DNA of 64,000 bases from Bacteroidales bacterium (GCA_016931575.1 JAFGEO010000071.1:32480-96479); one strand, 5' to 3'; positions 17,699 to 26,105 are shown, numbered from the stretch's first letter. The notes: a model not told the origin generated them from the letters alone. Numbers and translations: made by a program.

Positions 17699-18925
17699 CT
17701 AATATTTTCCATCGATTTCCCGGTCTCTGAATCCCATCAGGTAAAGGATTCCATCTAGGCCAATGGTCGATAGTGCATGTTTGGCATTTTCCTTGACTTT
17801 AGGTTTGGCATGGAAAGCAATGCCGAGTCCTGCAATGTTCAGCATGGGCAGGTCATTGGCCCCGTCCCCAACGGCAATCACCTGCTCCAGATGGATGTCT
17901 TCCTTGAAGGCGAGTTTTTTCAGGAGTTCGGCCTTCATTTCTCCATCCACAATATCTCCGACATAGCGGCCGGTAAGCCTTCCGTCTTCAATTTCGAGTT
18001 CGTTGGCAAAAATATAGTCGATCCCGAAGCGGTTCTGCAGGTACCTGCCGAAATATGTGAAACCACCGGAAAGGATAGCGGTCTTAAAGCCATATTTTTT
18101 CAGGATCCTGAATAATCGGTCGGCACCCTCAGTTACCGGAAGGTTCTCGGCAACATTCTTCATGACCGACTCATCCAGGCCCTTGAGCAGGGAAATACGT
18201 TTTTTAAAGCTTTCGCTGAAGTCGATTTCACCCCGCATGGCCGACTCGGTTATGGCGTGTACTTCATCGCCCACACCGGCCAGTCTTGCCAGTTCAACGA
18301 TCACCTCAGTCTGGATAAGGGTGGAATCCATATCGAAACACACCAGCCTGCGCGTACGCCTGAAAATGTTATCGTTCTGGAAGGCAATGTCAGCCCCGAT
18401 TTCTCGGGCACCATCCATAAATTGCTGCCGCATCTGAAGCGCATCAACCGGATTTCCCCTGACGGAAAACTGGATGCAGGCTTTCCCATTGCTCCCGGTT
18501 TCGCCCAGTGGGATACGGCCTGTCAGGCGTGTTATGCTGTCGATGTTAAGTCCCTGCTTGTAGACGATCTGGCTGACTTTTGCCAGCTGCCGGGCTGATA
18601 TTTTTCTTGAAATCAGGGAAATGATATACCGGTCTTTTCCCTGAAGGTTGACCCAGGCTGTATAATTTTTCCCGGAAATAGGGGTGAACTTTGCCTGTAC
18701 ATTCAGCTCGTAAGCTTTGAAGAGCACATCCTTGAGAACGGGCGACGATTCAGATTCGGCAGGTAACTCAAAGAGAATACCCAGTGAAAGCTGATCGTGG
18801 ATTACTGCCTGCCCGATGTCCAGGATATTCACCTTGTAGCCCGAAAGGATCTCAGTCAGGGAGGTTGTCAGGCCCGGCTTATCATCACCGTTGATATTCA
18901 ACAGGATTACTTCTCTATCTTTCAT
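17699..18925 (-). CDS. serB: Phosphoserine phosphatase with N-terminal ACT domains
   Basis: The 408-residue protein couples two N-terminal ACT-like domains (residues about 1-85 and 95-180; the first reads ILLNINGDDKPGLTTSLTEIL) to a HAD phosphatase. The HAD nucleophile motif is VCFDMDSTLIQTE (about residue 195), motif II is TAILSGGFTYF, and motif III/IV is AVGDGANDLPML with a preceding Lys. It performs the last step of serine synthesis, phosphoserine to serine. The ACT part probably senses an amino acid. The ATG overlaps the stop of the upstream envelope-protein gene by 4 nt, and it is the last gene of a four-gene minus-strand operon. Confidence 0.95.
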   Translation of the reverse strand: MKDREVILLNINGDDKPGLTTSLTEILSGYKVNILDIGQAVIHDQLSLGILFELPAESESSPVLKDVLFKAYELNVQAKFTPISGKNYTAWVNLQGKDRYIISLISRKISARQLAKVSQIVYKQGLNIDSITRLTGRIPLGETGSNGKACIQFSVRGNPVDALQMRQQFMDGAREIGADIAFQNDNIFRRTRRLVCFDMDSTLIQTEVIVELARLAGVGDEVHAITESAMRGEIDFSESFKKRISLLKGLDESVMKNVAENLPVTEGADRLFRILKKYGFKTAILSGGFTYFGRYLQNRFGIDYIFANELEIEDGRLTGRYVGDIVDGEMKAELLKKLAFKEDIHLEQVIAVGDGANDLPMLNIAGLGIAFHAKPKVKENAKHALSTIGLDGILYLMGFRDREIDGKY

Positions 18926-20919
18926 TCCACTTGTTCTATGTTGTCACGAAATGTTTTCTTGTCAAGGACGTTTTTATCCAAATCATACAGAACCCATTCT
19001 CCTTCCCGCATACCGTCATTATATTTTCCCTTAACACGAATATTTCCGTTAAGGTGGTACTCGTTGTATTTTCCGTTCAGAAGGCCTTTTTTCAGATCAA
19101 CTTTTATGCGGACCGCCCCATTGGGATAATTTTTAACGATTTTGGATGCATCCAGGTTATCAATTATTATTTCGGGCTCAAACCAGATGCTGTAACTGTT
19201 AATCAGGCTCTCGGGCAGTATGGTGAATGTGTTCAGGAGGTAGCGGTCATCGTAATATGCTTTCTTGTACTCCTCAGGATTCCGGGTAAACCGGGTGTGG
19301 AATTTTGAATGCAGCAAGCCGTCCACAGCATCTAACTGGACACCCAGCCTTGGGAATGACAGGAAGTAGGGCTTATCCTCCTGGAATTCTTTCCACTTAT
19401 CTTTTGAAACATACTCTTCCAGGAGAGTGAAAAGAACTGGTACATCCAGGTAAGTGTAAACGGTATTCTTTTCTTTGAATTGCTTCGAAAAGACGGCAAA
19501 ATCACTTGAATTTATCAGGGTATTATTCGCCCGGTAATCATCAATAATATTTTTCAGGGTCTGCGGGTGATTACTGAATACAACATATTTATCAATAATG
19601 GTATAGTAAGGTTTTTCAATTTTATCCAGGAGGTTACCAAAGAGGAGTTTGAACAGTCCCGGGAAGGAAATATAACGAATGGCATACCCGTGGTACTCAA
19701 TACCTTTTATCTTGATGAAATATTTCTGATGGATCTGTTTGGCCAGGTAGTTGAGTTTCTCAGCTGGAAGAGTTGCATCCACTGCCGGCATAATAATTGC
19801 AAATTCATTCATCCTGCCAAGGTTTGAGGGCTTGGTCTGCAACAGGATGATCTCATCGTCGATCCAGCTTAGAAAGTCCTTTTTGACAGAGAGTTTTAAC
19901 TTTTTTTCCAGTTTGGACTGCTGATCGAGGAACTCAGCCCGTTCCTGTTCATCGAGAATAGCGATCGATCGGTCATAAAAATCTCCGGCATCATCAAAGT
20001 GGATCTGTACCATGGAAGCAAATCGGGAAGGGATAACGGCCCCGCTTTTCAGGGTACCCTGACCGGCTTCCACGATCGTAGTGAAAAATGAGGTGCTTTT
20101 GCTATTGACGCTGGAGTAGCCATCCATGGAGATCTCCCCGTTGGATTTCAGATCGAACCGGAAGGCTGAATAGAGGAGATCCTCGTCCAGGTCCCTGGTC
20201 AGGTCTGATGATTTCCCCATTTCACTTTCAAGGTATTTCCCGAAATACTTATAGTTGATATACAGGTTCAGTAATCCTGTTCCCGCCACTTTCTCCCGGA
20301 CATCCAGGAAATTTACATCCCTTCCCAGGGCTTTTCTGCTTTCTTCATCAATAGATGCTTCCACAAGGTTAAGATTGGTGGAAACGACACCCTTATCCAG
20401 GACAAAACTAAAAAAATACATTTCCCCATCCTCCGTGTCAAGCACTTCGTAAATGGTTTTACCCTTATGACTGGTCTGGGTAATCCTGTAATCGCTGCCC
20501 AGGAAAGCAGACAGAAGGGTTTCGGGAGAGCGTAGTTTGGTTATCCGGCCCAGGTTAATGATATAGAGGTAGTCATTCTTTCCCGGTTCGTACTCGTGCA
20601 AGCTTATCAGTACATTTCTTTCACCCATCAGCCGGAAGAAAAGTTTATTCTCATGGAACAGTGAATCGAGGTATCTGATATCATCATCCAGTTCGGCAAG
20701 TGAAGGATTAGTTTTCAGTTTTTCCCAGGCATTGCAGGTAACAAAGGTTTCCCAGGCTGTAAAAGGTTGATCGCTTTCAATGATGAGGGAAGCGTTCGGC
20801 GGCACAAGGTAGACCGACTGGTACTTGGATTTTGGGGAGAAAAAATAGAGGTAAGCAAGGAAAATTGCTGCCGCGCAGATCACCAGCAGGATAAGAAGGT
20901 ATTTCAGGAATTTTTTCAT
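18922..20919 (-). CDS. Membrane-anchored envelope protein with MORN-like C-terminus
   Basis: The 665-residue protein has an N-terminal membrane segment (YLLILLVICAAAIFLAYLYFF), then a long extracytoplasmic domain opening with VPPNASLIIESDQPFTAWET, similar to DUF3352-like domains. Residues about 590-660 carry two or three MORN/YwqK-type repeats (NYPNGAVRIKVDLKKGLLNG, EYHLNGNIRVKGKY, GMREGEWVLYD). Its N-terminal half resembles that of the 925-residue protein at 31991-34768 (PSDAVVIVQVNNF, similar spacing, LxNxLVSxxLVEASV-type segments), so they are probable paralogues. Function is unknown. It lies between a methyltransferase gene (15 nt gap) and serB (4-nt overlap). Confidence 0.8.
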   Translation of the reverse strand: MKKFLKYLLILLVICAAAIFLAYLYFFSPKSKYQSVYLVPPNASLIIESDQPFTAWETFVTCNAWEKLKTNPSLAELDDDIRYLDSLFHENKLFFRLMGERNVLISLHEYEPGKNDYLYIINLGRITKLRSPETLLSAFLGSDYRITQTSHKGKTIYEVLDTEDGEMYFFSFVLDKGVVSTNLNLVEASIDEESRKALGRDVNFLDVREKVAGTGLLNLYINYKYFGKYLESEMGKSSDLTRDLDEDLLYSAFRFDLKSNGEISMDGYSSVNSKSTSFFTTIVEAGQGTLKSGAVIPSRFASMVQIHFDDAGDFYDRSIAILDEQERAEFLDQQSKLEKKLKLSVKKDFLSWIDDEIILLQTKPSNLGRMNEFAIIMPAVDATLPAEKLNYLAKQIHQKYFIKIKGIEYHGYAIRYISFPGLFKLLFGNLLDKIEKPYYTIIDKYVVFSNHPQTLKNIIDDYRANNTLINSSDFAVFSKQFKEKNTVYTYLDVPVLFTLLEEYVSKDKWKEFQEDKPYFLSFPRLGVQLDAVDGLLHSKFHTRFTRNPEEYKKAYYDDRYLLNTFTILPESLINSYSIWFEPEIIIDNLDASKIVKNYPNGAVRIKVDLKKGLLNGKYNEYHLNGNIRVKGKYNDGMREGEWVLYDLDKNVLDKKTFRDNIEQVE

Positions 20920-20934
20920 GGGATATCAGGATAA

Positions 20935-21660
20935 TCAGGATTTCTTTCTTAACATTCCAAGATAATCATAATGCTCCCCCTCTGCAAGCAATATTGCTTC
21001 AAATCCATTTTTTTCCGAGAGGGATTCCAGCGTTCCGAAATCAATAAACAGCCACTTGAAGTAATCTCCGCAGACTTTCCTGAAACACATCTGGTACTGC
21101 ATCTCCCCGTAATAGTTTTTGTTCAGACTTTCCCAGCAGGGTTCATCCTCCTCCTCGTAAAGAAAAGTAAGGTCTGAGGAATCAAAGATCGCATATCCAC
21201 CCGGAGCCAACAGGTCGGAAAGCTGCCTGAAAAAACTTTCCAGACCTTCCAGATCACCGGCAATACCGATCCCGTTCATAAGCATAAGGATCACATCAAA
21301 TTGTACTCCTGAATACTCGTAGAAGTCCTGGTTTATAATCTTTTTTATACCCCGTTCATTCATGATGTTGCAACATTGCTCCGAGATTTCCAGTGCGGTC
21401 ACCTCAATTCCGGCTTCCTGCAGGGGGAGACTGTGACATCCAACACCGGCACCGACATCCAGGACTTTGCCCCGGCAATGTTCCAGGGCCAGTTTTTCCA
21501 GCTCCGGCATTTGATCTTTTGACCGGAAGAGGTACTCAGGGAGGATTACATCATCCGCAGCGATATCAGAATGAATACGGATGGGACTTTTCTCACCCGT
21601 ACGAAAATAGCTCATTGCGGCAAGGCCAAGAGCGTCTTTCTCAGGAGGCAGTGTTTGCAT
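20935..21660 (-). CDS. SAM-dependent class I methyltransferase
   Basis: The 241-residue protein has the Rossmann methyltransferase core. Motif I is VLDVGAGVGCHSLPLQEAG (near residue 75), motif II is VTALEISEQCC, then FDVILMLMNGIGIAGDLEGL and LLAPGGYAIFDSSDL. The N-terminal 60 residues carry RTGEKSPIRIHSDI and a small lid region. Substrate is not evident. It sits 9 nt after the cyclase gene and 15 nt before the envelope protein gene, in a minus-strand operon with serB, which does not by itself suggest a substrate. Confidence 0.88.
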   Translation of the reverse strand: MQTLPPEKDALGLAAMSYFRTGEKSPIRIHSDIAADDVILPEYLFRSKDQMPELEKLALEHCRGKVLDVGAGVGCHSLPLQEAGIEVTALEISEQCCNIMNERGIKKIINQDFYEYSGVQFDVILMLMNGIGIAGDLEGLESFFRQLSDLLAPGGYAIFDSSDLTFLYEEEDEPCWESLNKNYYGEMQYQMCFRKVCGDYFKWLFIDFGTLESLSEKNGFEAILLAEGEHYDYLGMLRKKS

Positions 21661-21669
21661 AGATACAGA

Positions 21670-22314
21670 TTAGGAGGTTAATGCACAAATTCGGCTGAGT
21701 GAGGCATCGGCCCCTCTCAGGTTCAATGGGAAGCAGAATAAGGTAAAGGGAGATGATAAAGTCTGGTTTAGTCGGGTAAGGTTTTCAAGAAGGAGGATAT
21801 CCTTTCTGAGAATTTTTTTGTGGATTGGGTAATGCGTGTCCTCAGGTAGATCAAAGGAGGGGGCATCGATTCCGAGTCCTTTAAGGGGTAATCCGGCAAG
21901 AAGGTCCGCCGCCTCATCGGAAAGCACAGGATAATCCCGGAAATAGGCATCTGTCCCCCATTTTTCATCTGCAGCGGTGTAGAGAAGCAGGAATTCAGGG
22001 ATAGTGCCCCCGAGAACCTCTTCAATCAGACCGGCAGGGATTTCACGCGTATTGCTGCAGTCCAGGGTACAAGCCCTTCCAACGAAATGGTCCAGGGGGA
22101 ACTCATCCAGGCTTTTACCTTCTTTAATCAGGTGTGAAGGGGCATCGATATGCGTACCGGTATGCGATCCGAAGGAATACTGTGTGAGACGATAGCCTTC
22201 GATCTCAATGCTTGCTTCAGTGATGAATTTAAGGGGTGGATCGCCGGGATATACCAGGGTTTCCCTTGAGACCTGGTGGCTAAGGTCAATGAGCATATTT
22301 CCCGATATTTTCAT
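21670..22314 (-). CDS. Cyclase family protein (kynurenine formamidase-like)
   Basis: The 214-residue protein carries the hallmark metal-binding motif of the cyclase/formamidase superfamily, GSHTGTHIDAPSHL, with preceding VYPGDPP and later GLGIDAPSFD and HYPIHKKILRKDI. Members hydrolyse N-formylkynurenine or similar amides and lactones. No other tryptophan catabolism gene is close, so the substrate is open. The ATG at 22314 (MKISGNMLIDLSHQ) is preferred because the family begins with this segment; an extension upstream is possible but would overlap the divergent gene's leader. It is the first gene of the operon that ends with serB. Confidence 0.9.
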   Translation of the reverse strand: MKISGNMLIDLSHQVSRETLVYPGDPPLKFITEASIEIEGYRLTQYSFGSHTGTHIDAPSHLIKEGKSLDEFPLDHFVGRACTLDCSNTREIPAGLIEEVLGGTIPEFLLLYTAADEKWGTDAYFRDYPVLSDEAADLLAGLPLKGLGIDAPSFDLPEDTHYPIHKKILRKDILLLENLTRLNQTLSSPFTLFCFPLNLRGADASLSRICALTS

Positions 22315-22339
22315 AATTTCACCACATTGAGCTGTAAAA

Positions 22340-22615
22340 ATGGAAAAACTTAGTGACTTACCCAATATCGGAACAGCTCTTGAAAAGAAATTAATTCAGG
22401 CTGGCATACATTCTCCCTCTGAATTAATCGCCACAGGCAGCTGCAATGCTTTTATCAGGCTTCATACAGTGGATGCCACAGCTTGCATTAATTCTCTGTA
22501 TGCACTCGAAGGTGCGGTTCAGGGAATCCAATGGCATCAACTGGACAAGCTGACAAAATCCGACTTGCTCCGATTTTATCGCAGGATTCGTTCAGAACAG
22601 GAACCTATTCTGTGA
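22340..22615 (+). CDS. Stand-alone TfoX C-terminal domain protein
   Basis: The 91-residue protein matches the C-terminal domain of TfoX/Sxy. It starts LSDLPNIGTALEKKLIQAGIHSPSELIATGS, a helix-hairpin-helix-like element, followed by CNAFIRLHTVDATACINSLYALEGAVQGI and a closing helix. Full-length TfoX proteins regulate competence in gammaproteobacteria; the isolated C-terminal domain is common in Bacteroidota with unknown function. It is divergent from the cyclase gene with 25 nt between start codons, so the promoters must overlap the neighbouring coding sequence or leader. Confidence 0.85.
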   Translation: MEKLSDLPNIGTALEKKLIQAGIHSPSELIATGSCNAFIRLHTVDATACINSLYALEGAVQGIQWHQLDKLTKSDLLRFYRRIRSEQEPIL

Positions 22616-22658
22616 TCAGATTTTATTATTAGGATAGATTACATGATGAAAGTCGCTC

Positions 22659-22967
22659 CTACTCATCATCTTCATCAGACATATCATCTGCAATCTGCAG
22701 GTTTTCGAGACTTTCGAAATTTTGACCATCTGAATTATCCCCACTGGAGTCATCCTCTTCATCATCGGCAGGAAGCGCGCTTTTCGGCATTCTGATCAGA
22801 TAATAAGTATCGTCAGTTTCCAGAGTCAAACCTGAAGCCAATTCTCCGGTTGGAGTCTGAAATGTGATCAGGTTATCATCAAATCCGTCTGGATATTCCT
22901 GTCTGATTAAGGCAAGCAGTTCATCTGATAACTGCTCAAACTTTTTTATGATTCTTTTTTTTCCCAC
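22659..22967 (-). CDS. Small protein with basic head and acidic tail
   Basis: The 102-residue protein starts with GTG at 22967; no ATG is available upstream. The first ten residues are basic (GKKRIIKKF), the middle (about 11-70) is an ordered domain with LSDELLALIRQEYPDGFDDN and DDTYYLIRMPKSALP, and the last 30 residues are almost entirely Asp, Glu, Ser and Asn. I do not recognise a named family; proteins of this shape recur in Bacteroidales. The acidic tail could interact with nucleic-acid-binding or basic proteins, but that is inference. It converges with the TfoX-domain gene (43 nt). Confidence 0.75.
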   Translation of the reverse strand: MGKKRIIKKFEQLSDELLALIRQEYPDGFDDNLITFQTPTGELASGLTLETDDTYYLIRMPKSALPADDEEDDSSGDNSDGQNFESLENLQIADDMSDEDDE

Positions 22968-23026
22968 TTCAATTAAGAAAAAAACAATTAAACCAAAGCA
23001 CCTTTTTAAGTTGTTCTTACTGTGAT

Positions 23027-23034
23027 CAAATGTA
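23027..23034 (-). promoter_or_regulatory. Candidate -7 element for the acidic-tail gene
   Basis: The minus strand reads TACATTTG here, an exact TAnnTTTG match. A TTG (23050-23052) exists but the spacing is 15 nt rather than 19. The leader would be about 55 nt. Confidence 0.4.
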
Positions 23035-23304
23035 TGTAAATTTTTTTTTCAAAAAATAGCACCAAAGGAGTAAAAATTGATGATTTTTATTACCAAAAAA
23101 CATAAAATCTTCATAGTTAGTGGAATAGAAAGAAAAAAAACTTACATAGGAGGAAAAAAAACTTAACTAATGCCGGAATGATATGTTAATCCCGGTTTCC
23201 CTAAGTTAGATATTGTCACATATTCTGACTTACATTCACGGTTATGTTGCGGTAGTTTTACCGCAGACTGGTTTGTCTGTGAGGCTATTTGAGACAGGAT
23301 AGAC

Positions 23305-23334
23305 TTGTAGACTACCTCCTTTTTTATATATTTG
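23305..23334 (+). promoter_or_regulatory. Consensus promoter of the chorismate mutase-aldolase pair
   Basis: TTG (23305-23307), then exactly 19 nt, then TATATTTG (23327-23334) matches the Bacteroidota primary promoter consensus at every defined position. Transcription would begin near 23341, about 22 nt before the ATG at 23363. Confidence 0.75.
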
Positions 23335-23362
23335 CATCGCTTTTTAATGAATATTCAGTATT

Positions 23363-23659
23363 ATGAGGCAACCTACGGATTGTGAGAGCATTGAGCAGGT
23401 GCGAGAAGCTATAGATAACATCGATCGTGAAATAATCGGGCTTTTAGGGAAACGATTCCTGTATGTGAAGGAAGTGATTCGGTTTAAAGAGCCAAATACC
23501 AAAAGTGTTGTTGCCAGGGAGCGTTTCGATGCAGTGATCAGCAGTCGTCGGAAATTAGCTGAAGAGGCCGGGCTGAATGGAGATATTATTGAAAAGATCT
23601 ACCGCGATTTGTTAAACCATTTTATAGAAGAGGAACTTAAACTGATCAAAAATAAGTGA
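23363..23659 (+). CDS. Chorismate mutase type II / isochorismate pyruvate-lyase-like protein
   Basis: The 98-residue all-helical protein fits the AroQ/PchB fold. Helix 1 is SIEQVREAIDNIDREIIGLLGKRF, with the catalytic-type Arg in the VREAIDNIDREI register. The next helix has YVKEVIRFKE, then VVARERFDAVISSRRKLAEE and IYRDLLNHFIEEELKLI. The opening PTDCESIEQVREAID resembles PchB-type isochorismate lyases as much as chorismate mutases, and sequence alone does not separate the two. The gene lies 19 nt upstream of a DRE-TIM aldolase gene and shares its promoter and terminator; no prephenate dehydratase or DAHP synthase gene is nearby, which is unusual for a house-keeping AroQ. Confidence 0.88.
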   Translation: MRQPTDCESIEQVREAIDNIDREIIGLLGKRFLYVKEVIRFKEPNTKSVVARERFDAVISSRRKLAEEAGLNGDIIEKIYRDLLNHFIEEELKLIKNK

Positions 23660-23678
23660 TCAAAAAATTTATTCTACC

Positions 23679-24629
23679 ATGTACAGAGAAGAAATAAAGG
23701 TGCTGGATTGTACCATTCGTGATGGCGGTCTGATGAACAAATGGCAGTTCCCGGACGAATATGTTAAAGCCGTTTACAATGCCTGTGTCGAATCCGGTGT
23801 GGATTACATGGAAATTGGGTACAAAAGTTCAGAGAAAGCTTTTTCCCGTAGTGAGGTGGGAGCCTGGAAGTTCTGTGATGATAAGGATATCCGGAAGGTA
23901 ATCGGGGAGAACGATACTAAGCTTAAGCTGTCAGCCATGGCTGATATCGGAAGGATTGAACCTGAAGATATTGCTCCTGCTGAGGACAGCATGCTCGATA
24001 TGATCAGGGTAGCCGCCTATGTACATCAGATTGATAAAGCTATCTGGCTGGCTGAACACTGTCAGGATAAAGGGTACGAAGTGACTATAAACCTGATGGC
24101 TGTTTCGAATGTTATGGAAAGGGACCTGGAGGAAGCGCTGGAGGATGTAGGTAAGTCGAAAGTACCAATCTTTTACCTGGTAGACAGCTTCGGCAGTATG
24201 TATTGTGAACAAATTGAAAGGCTGGTAAAGAAGTACCAGAAATTCCTTCCGGGAAAAACAATTGGCGTTCACATGCACAACAATATGCAACTGGCTTTCT
24301 CGAATACTGTGACCGGCATCATACATAACTGTAACTTCCTGGATGCAACCTTTATGGGGATAGGCCGGGGTGCAGGAAACTGTCCGATTGAGATCCTGAT
24401 GTCCTTCCTGAAGAATCCAAAATATAAGATTAAGCCAATCCTTGGTGTAATTCAGGATTATATGATCGATATGCAGAAGGAAATTGACTGGGGTTACCAC
24501 ATTCCCTATCTGATCACCGGGGCCTTGAACCAGCATCCCCGGAGTGCCCTGAAATGGATGGATAATCCGGAAACGAAAAATGACTTTGTAACTTTCTATA
24601 AGCAGGTAACCGATAAGGAAGACCTGTAG
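23679..24629 (+). CDS. DRE-TIM metallolyase (HMG-CoA lyase-like aldolase)
   Basis: The 316-residue protein is a TIM-barrel aldolase of the HMGL/4-hydroxy-2-oxovalerate aldolase group. The N-terminal VLDCTIRDGGLMNKWQF carries the catalytic Arg-Asp pair, and the metal-binding HxH follows in IGVHMHNNMQLAFSN (residues about 205-219). GIGRGAGNCPIEILMSFL is the glycine-rich segment seen in DmpG-like enzymes. It lacks the long C-terminal domains of isopropylmalate or citramalate synthases. Family members split or form C-C bonds next to a 2-oxo acid such as pyruvate. No acetaldehyde dehydrogenase partner is adjacent. The substrate is unknown; linkage with the chorismate mutase-like gene suggests a joint pathway. 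Confidence 0.88.
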   Translation: MYREEIKVLDCTIRDGGLMNKWQFPDEYVKAVYNACVESGVDYMEIGYKSSEKAFSRSEVGAWKFCDDKDIRKVIGENDTKLKLSAMADIGRIEPEDIAPAEDSMLDMIRVAAYVHQIDKAIWLAEHCQDKGYEVTINLMAVSNVMERDLEEALEDVGKSKVPIFYLVDSFGSMYCEQIERLVKKYQKFLPGKTIGVHMHNNMQLAFSNTVTGIIHNCNFLDATFMGIGRGAGNCPIEILMSFLKNPKYKIKPILGVIQDYMIDMQKEIDWGYHIPYLITGALNQHPRSALKWMDNPETKNDFVTFYKQVTDKEDL

Positions 24630-24648
24630 GTCATCCTTTTAATAAATA

Positions 24649-24684
24649 CTAAAAGCTGCCTGGCAAATCCGGGCAGCTTTTTTA
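24649..24684. terminator. Bidirectional terminator, aldolase / ABC permease
   Basis: AAAAGCTGCC (24651-24660) pairs with GGCAGCTTTT (24672-24681) and is followed by further T residues; the A-run on the left gives a T-run on the minus strand. It separates the converging aldolase and ABC exporter operons. Confidence 0.88.
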
Positions 24685-24708
24685 TTACCGGCCTTGAATT
24701 CTGTCCGC

Positions 24709-25413
24709 TTACTGTGTTTTCCGAATGAGCAGGAGGTAGGCTGCCCCCAGGTACAAGAGGTTGCAAATGATTCCAATGCCAACATGCATACCAAAGGAAA
24801 GTGGCTGTTGATAGGCTGTAAAACTGGCGAAAACCCAGAAAAAAGGAATAATTCCGATCAGATAGCGCAGCGGACTGGCAATAAAAATAGCTGCCAGGGG
24901 AGCCATGATAAACATGTTCAATCCTTTAAAATAGGTTGCCCCTTCGATCTTATTGTTTGAAATGCTGACGATCAACAGTGTATTTGCCGGTCCGGAGATG
25001 GCTGCCAGCACCGATAAACTCACAATTTGAAAAATGTTCAAATCTAGCATCCCTGATGCAGGAATGAAAGATGCACACAGAACGAACCCAAGCAAAAACA
25101 TGAATAAGATCCGGATTCCGATCAGCTGTTTAAAGGTAAAGGGAAGAATCCTGAATACATCAAACAGGTGCTGGTCCTTCTCATCCAACATCACGAACGC
25201 CATAAGGAAACCCGAGAGAGCGGTAATCAGGATGGAAAAGACGGCCAGGATAAGGGGCCTGTACTCAACCATTACCGGAAAGTAGGGTTCATAAAGCGGG
25301 GGGGCAATGCGCAGGATCACCAGCATGGCCAGCGGGGCGATTAAAATTGCCAGCATGGAAGGATCCCGGAAGATGTTTTTCAGGTCGTATCGGAAAATGG
25401 TGAGTGTTTTCAT
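24709..25413 (-). CDS. ABC-2 type transporter permease (second subunit)
   Basis: The 234-residue membrane protein has about six hydrophobic segments: LAILIAPLAMLVIL, LILAVFSILITALSGFLMAFVM, ILFMFLLGFVLCASF, a segment with IVSLSVLAAISGPANTLLIV, FIMAPLAAIFIASPL and a last GIICNLLYLGAAYLLL. The N-terminal FRYDLKNIFRDPSMLAILI is typical of ABC-2 permeases that export drugs or lipids. Its ATG overlaps the stop of the preceding permease gene by 4 nt. With the other permease and the ATPase it forms a heteromeric exporter under a TetR regulator; the substrate is not evident. Confidence 0.85.
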   Translation of the reverse strand: MKTLTIFRYDLKNIFRDPSMLAILIAPLAMLVILRIAPPLYEPYFPVMVEYRPLILAVFSILITALSGFLMAFVMLDEKDQHLFDVFRILPFTFKQLIGIRILFMFLLGFVLCASFIPASGMLDLNIFQIVSLSVLAAISGPANTLLIVSISNNKIEGATYFKGLNMFIMAPLAAIFIASPLRYLIGIIPFFWVFASFTAYQQPLSFGMHVGIGIICNLLYLGAAYLLLIRKTQ

Positions 25414-26099
25414 TGGTACATCTTTTTTTCAAATTGCCTGCGGGCGAAAATATAACTCAAATAGGTCCAGAGTGCCAGGTAGGCTATATCTGCAAGTTGC
25501 ATCAGCGAGGTATGTTTGTCAAAGGAATCACTCAGCAGGTTTAAGGTGGCCTGGGTAGGGATGATATACAAAAAGTCCCAACGGGTCAGTCCGAAATAGT
25601 TCAGGAGCGGTAATACCGTTGGTGCGGTGAACAGGGGGATCAGTACTATGTATTGTGTGAAGGTATCCACCCACATGACACCTCCGACACCAATAAACGT
25701 GAAGATCAGAGAAGTCAGGATCACCGAAATGAAAAAGCTGTGTGGGTGAAAATCCAGTCCCTGGGTGGAAACTGCAATTGCTGAACTGCAGATCAGTGCA
25801 GGAACCAGCAGGGCAAGGGCTTTTGCCCAGAGGTATTCGCCGGTTTGCATCGGGGTGACGACCTGAGCCTCAAGGGTATTGTCCCCTTTCTCAAACAGGA
25901 CCATGACACCGATGAAAATGAATCCCATGGCGGTAGGATCAAGGAAGACGAACAAGGTAGTGATAACATCTGTTTGCAGCCAGGAGAGCAGCAGGAGTAT
26001 GGCGATATAAAAAGCAGCAATGATGAAGGCAATGGTCAGGATCTGGTATTTTGCCAGTAACCTGAGTTGCCAGAAGGTGAAGCGAAGTATTTTTTGCAT
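25410..26099 (-). CDS. ABC-2 type transporter permease (first subunit)
   Basis: The 229-residue protein has about six membrane segments, including LTIAFIIAAFYIAILLLLSW, TAMGFIFIGVMVLFEKGDNT, LLVPALICSSAIAVS, FFISVILTSLIFTFIGVGGVM and YIVLIPLFTAPTVLPLL. The FEKGDNTLEAQVVTPMQTGEYLWAKAL loop is a usual feature of fluoroquinolone-exporter-like ABC-2 permeases. It lies 6 nt after the ATPase gene and overlaps the second permease by 4 nt, which points to translational coupling and a two-permease channel. Confidence 0.85.
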   Translation of the reverse strand: MQKILRFTFWQLRLLAKYQILTIAFIIAAFYIAILLLLSWLQTDVITTLFVFLDPTAMGFIFIGVMVLFEKGDNTLEAQVVTPMQTGEYLWAKALALLVPALICSSAIAVSTQGLDFHPHSFFISVILTSLIFTFIGVGGVMWVDTFTQYIVLIPLFTAPTVLPLLNYFGLTRWDFLYIIPTQATLNLLSDSFDKHTSLMQLADIAYLALWTYLSYIFARRQFEKKMYQ

Positions 26100-26105
26100 G
26101 GCGTC

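Larger units (their letters stand above)
22968..23362. other. AT-rich intergenic region with divergent promoters
   Basis: This 395-nt gap between the acidic-tail gene (minus) and the chorismate mutase gene (plus) is rich in A and T runs (23041-23160). It contains a minus-strand -7 candidate at 23027-23034 and a near-perfect plus-strand promoter at 23305-23334. I see no coding frame, tRNA or clear terminator in it; the long A-runs might mark bent DNA. Confidence 0.5.

Noticed and set aside
23931..24536. A 201-codon frame antisense to the aldolase gene
   Set aside because: The plus-strand frame carries clear enzyme motifs over its whole length; the antisense frame has none and no start context.
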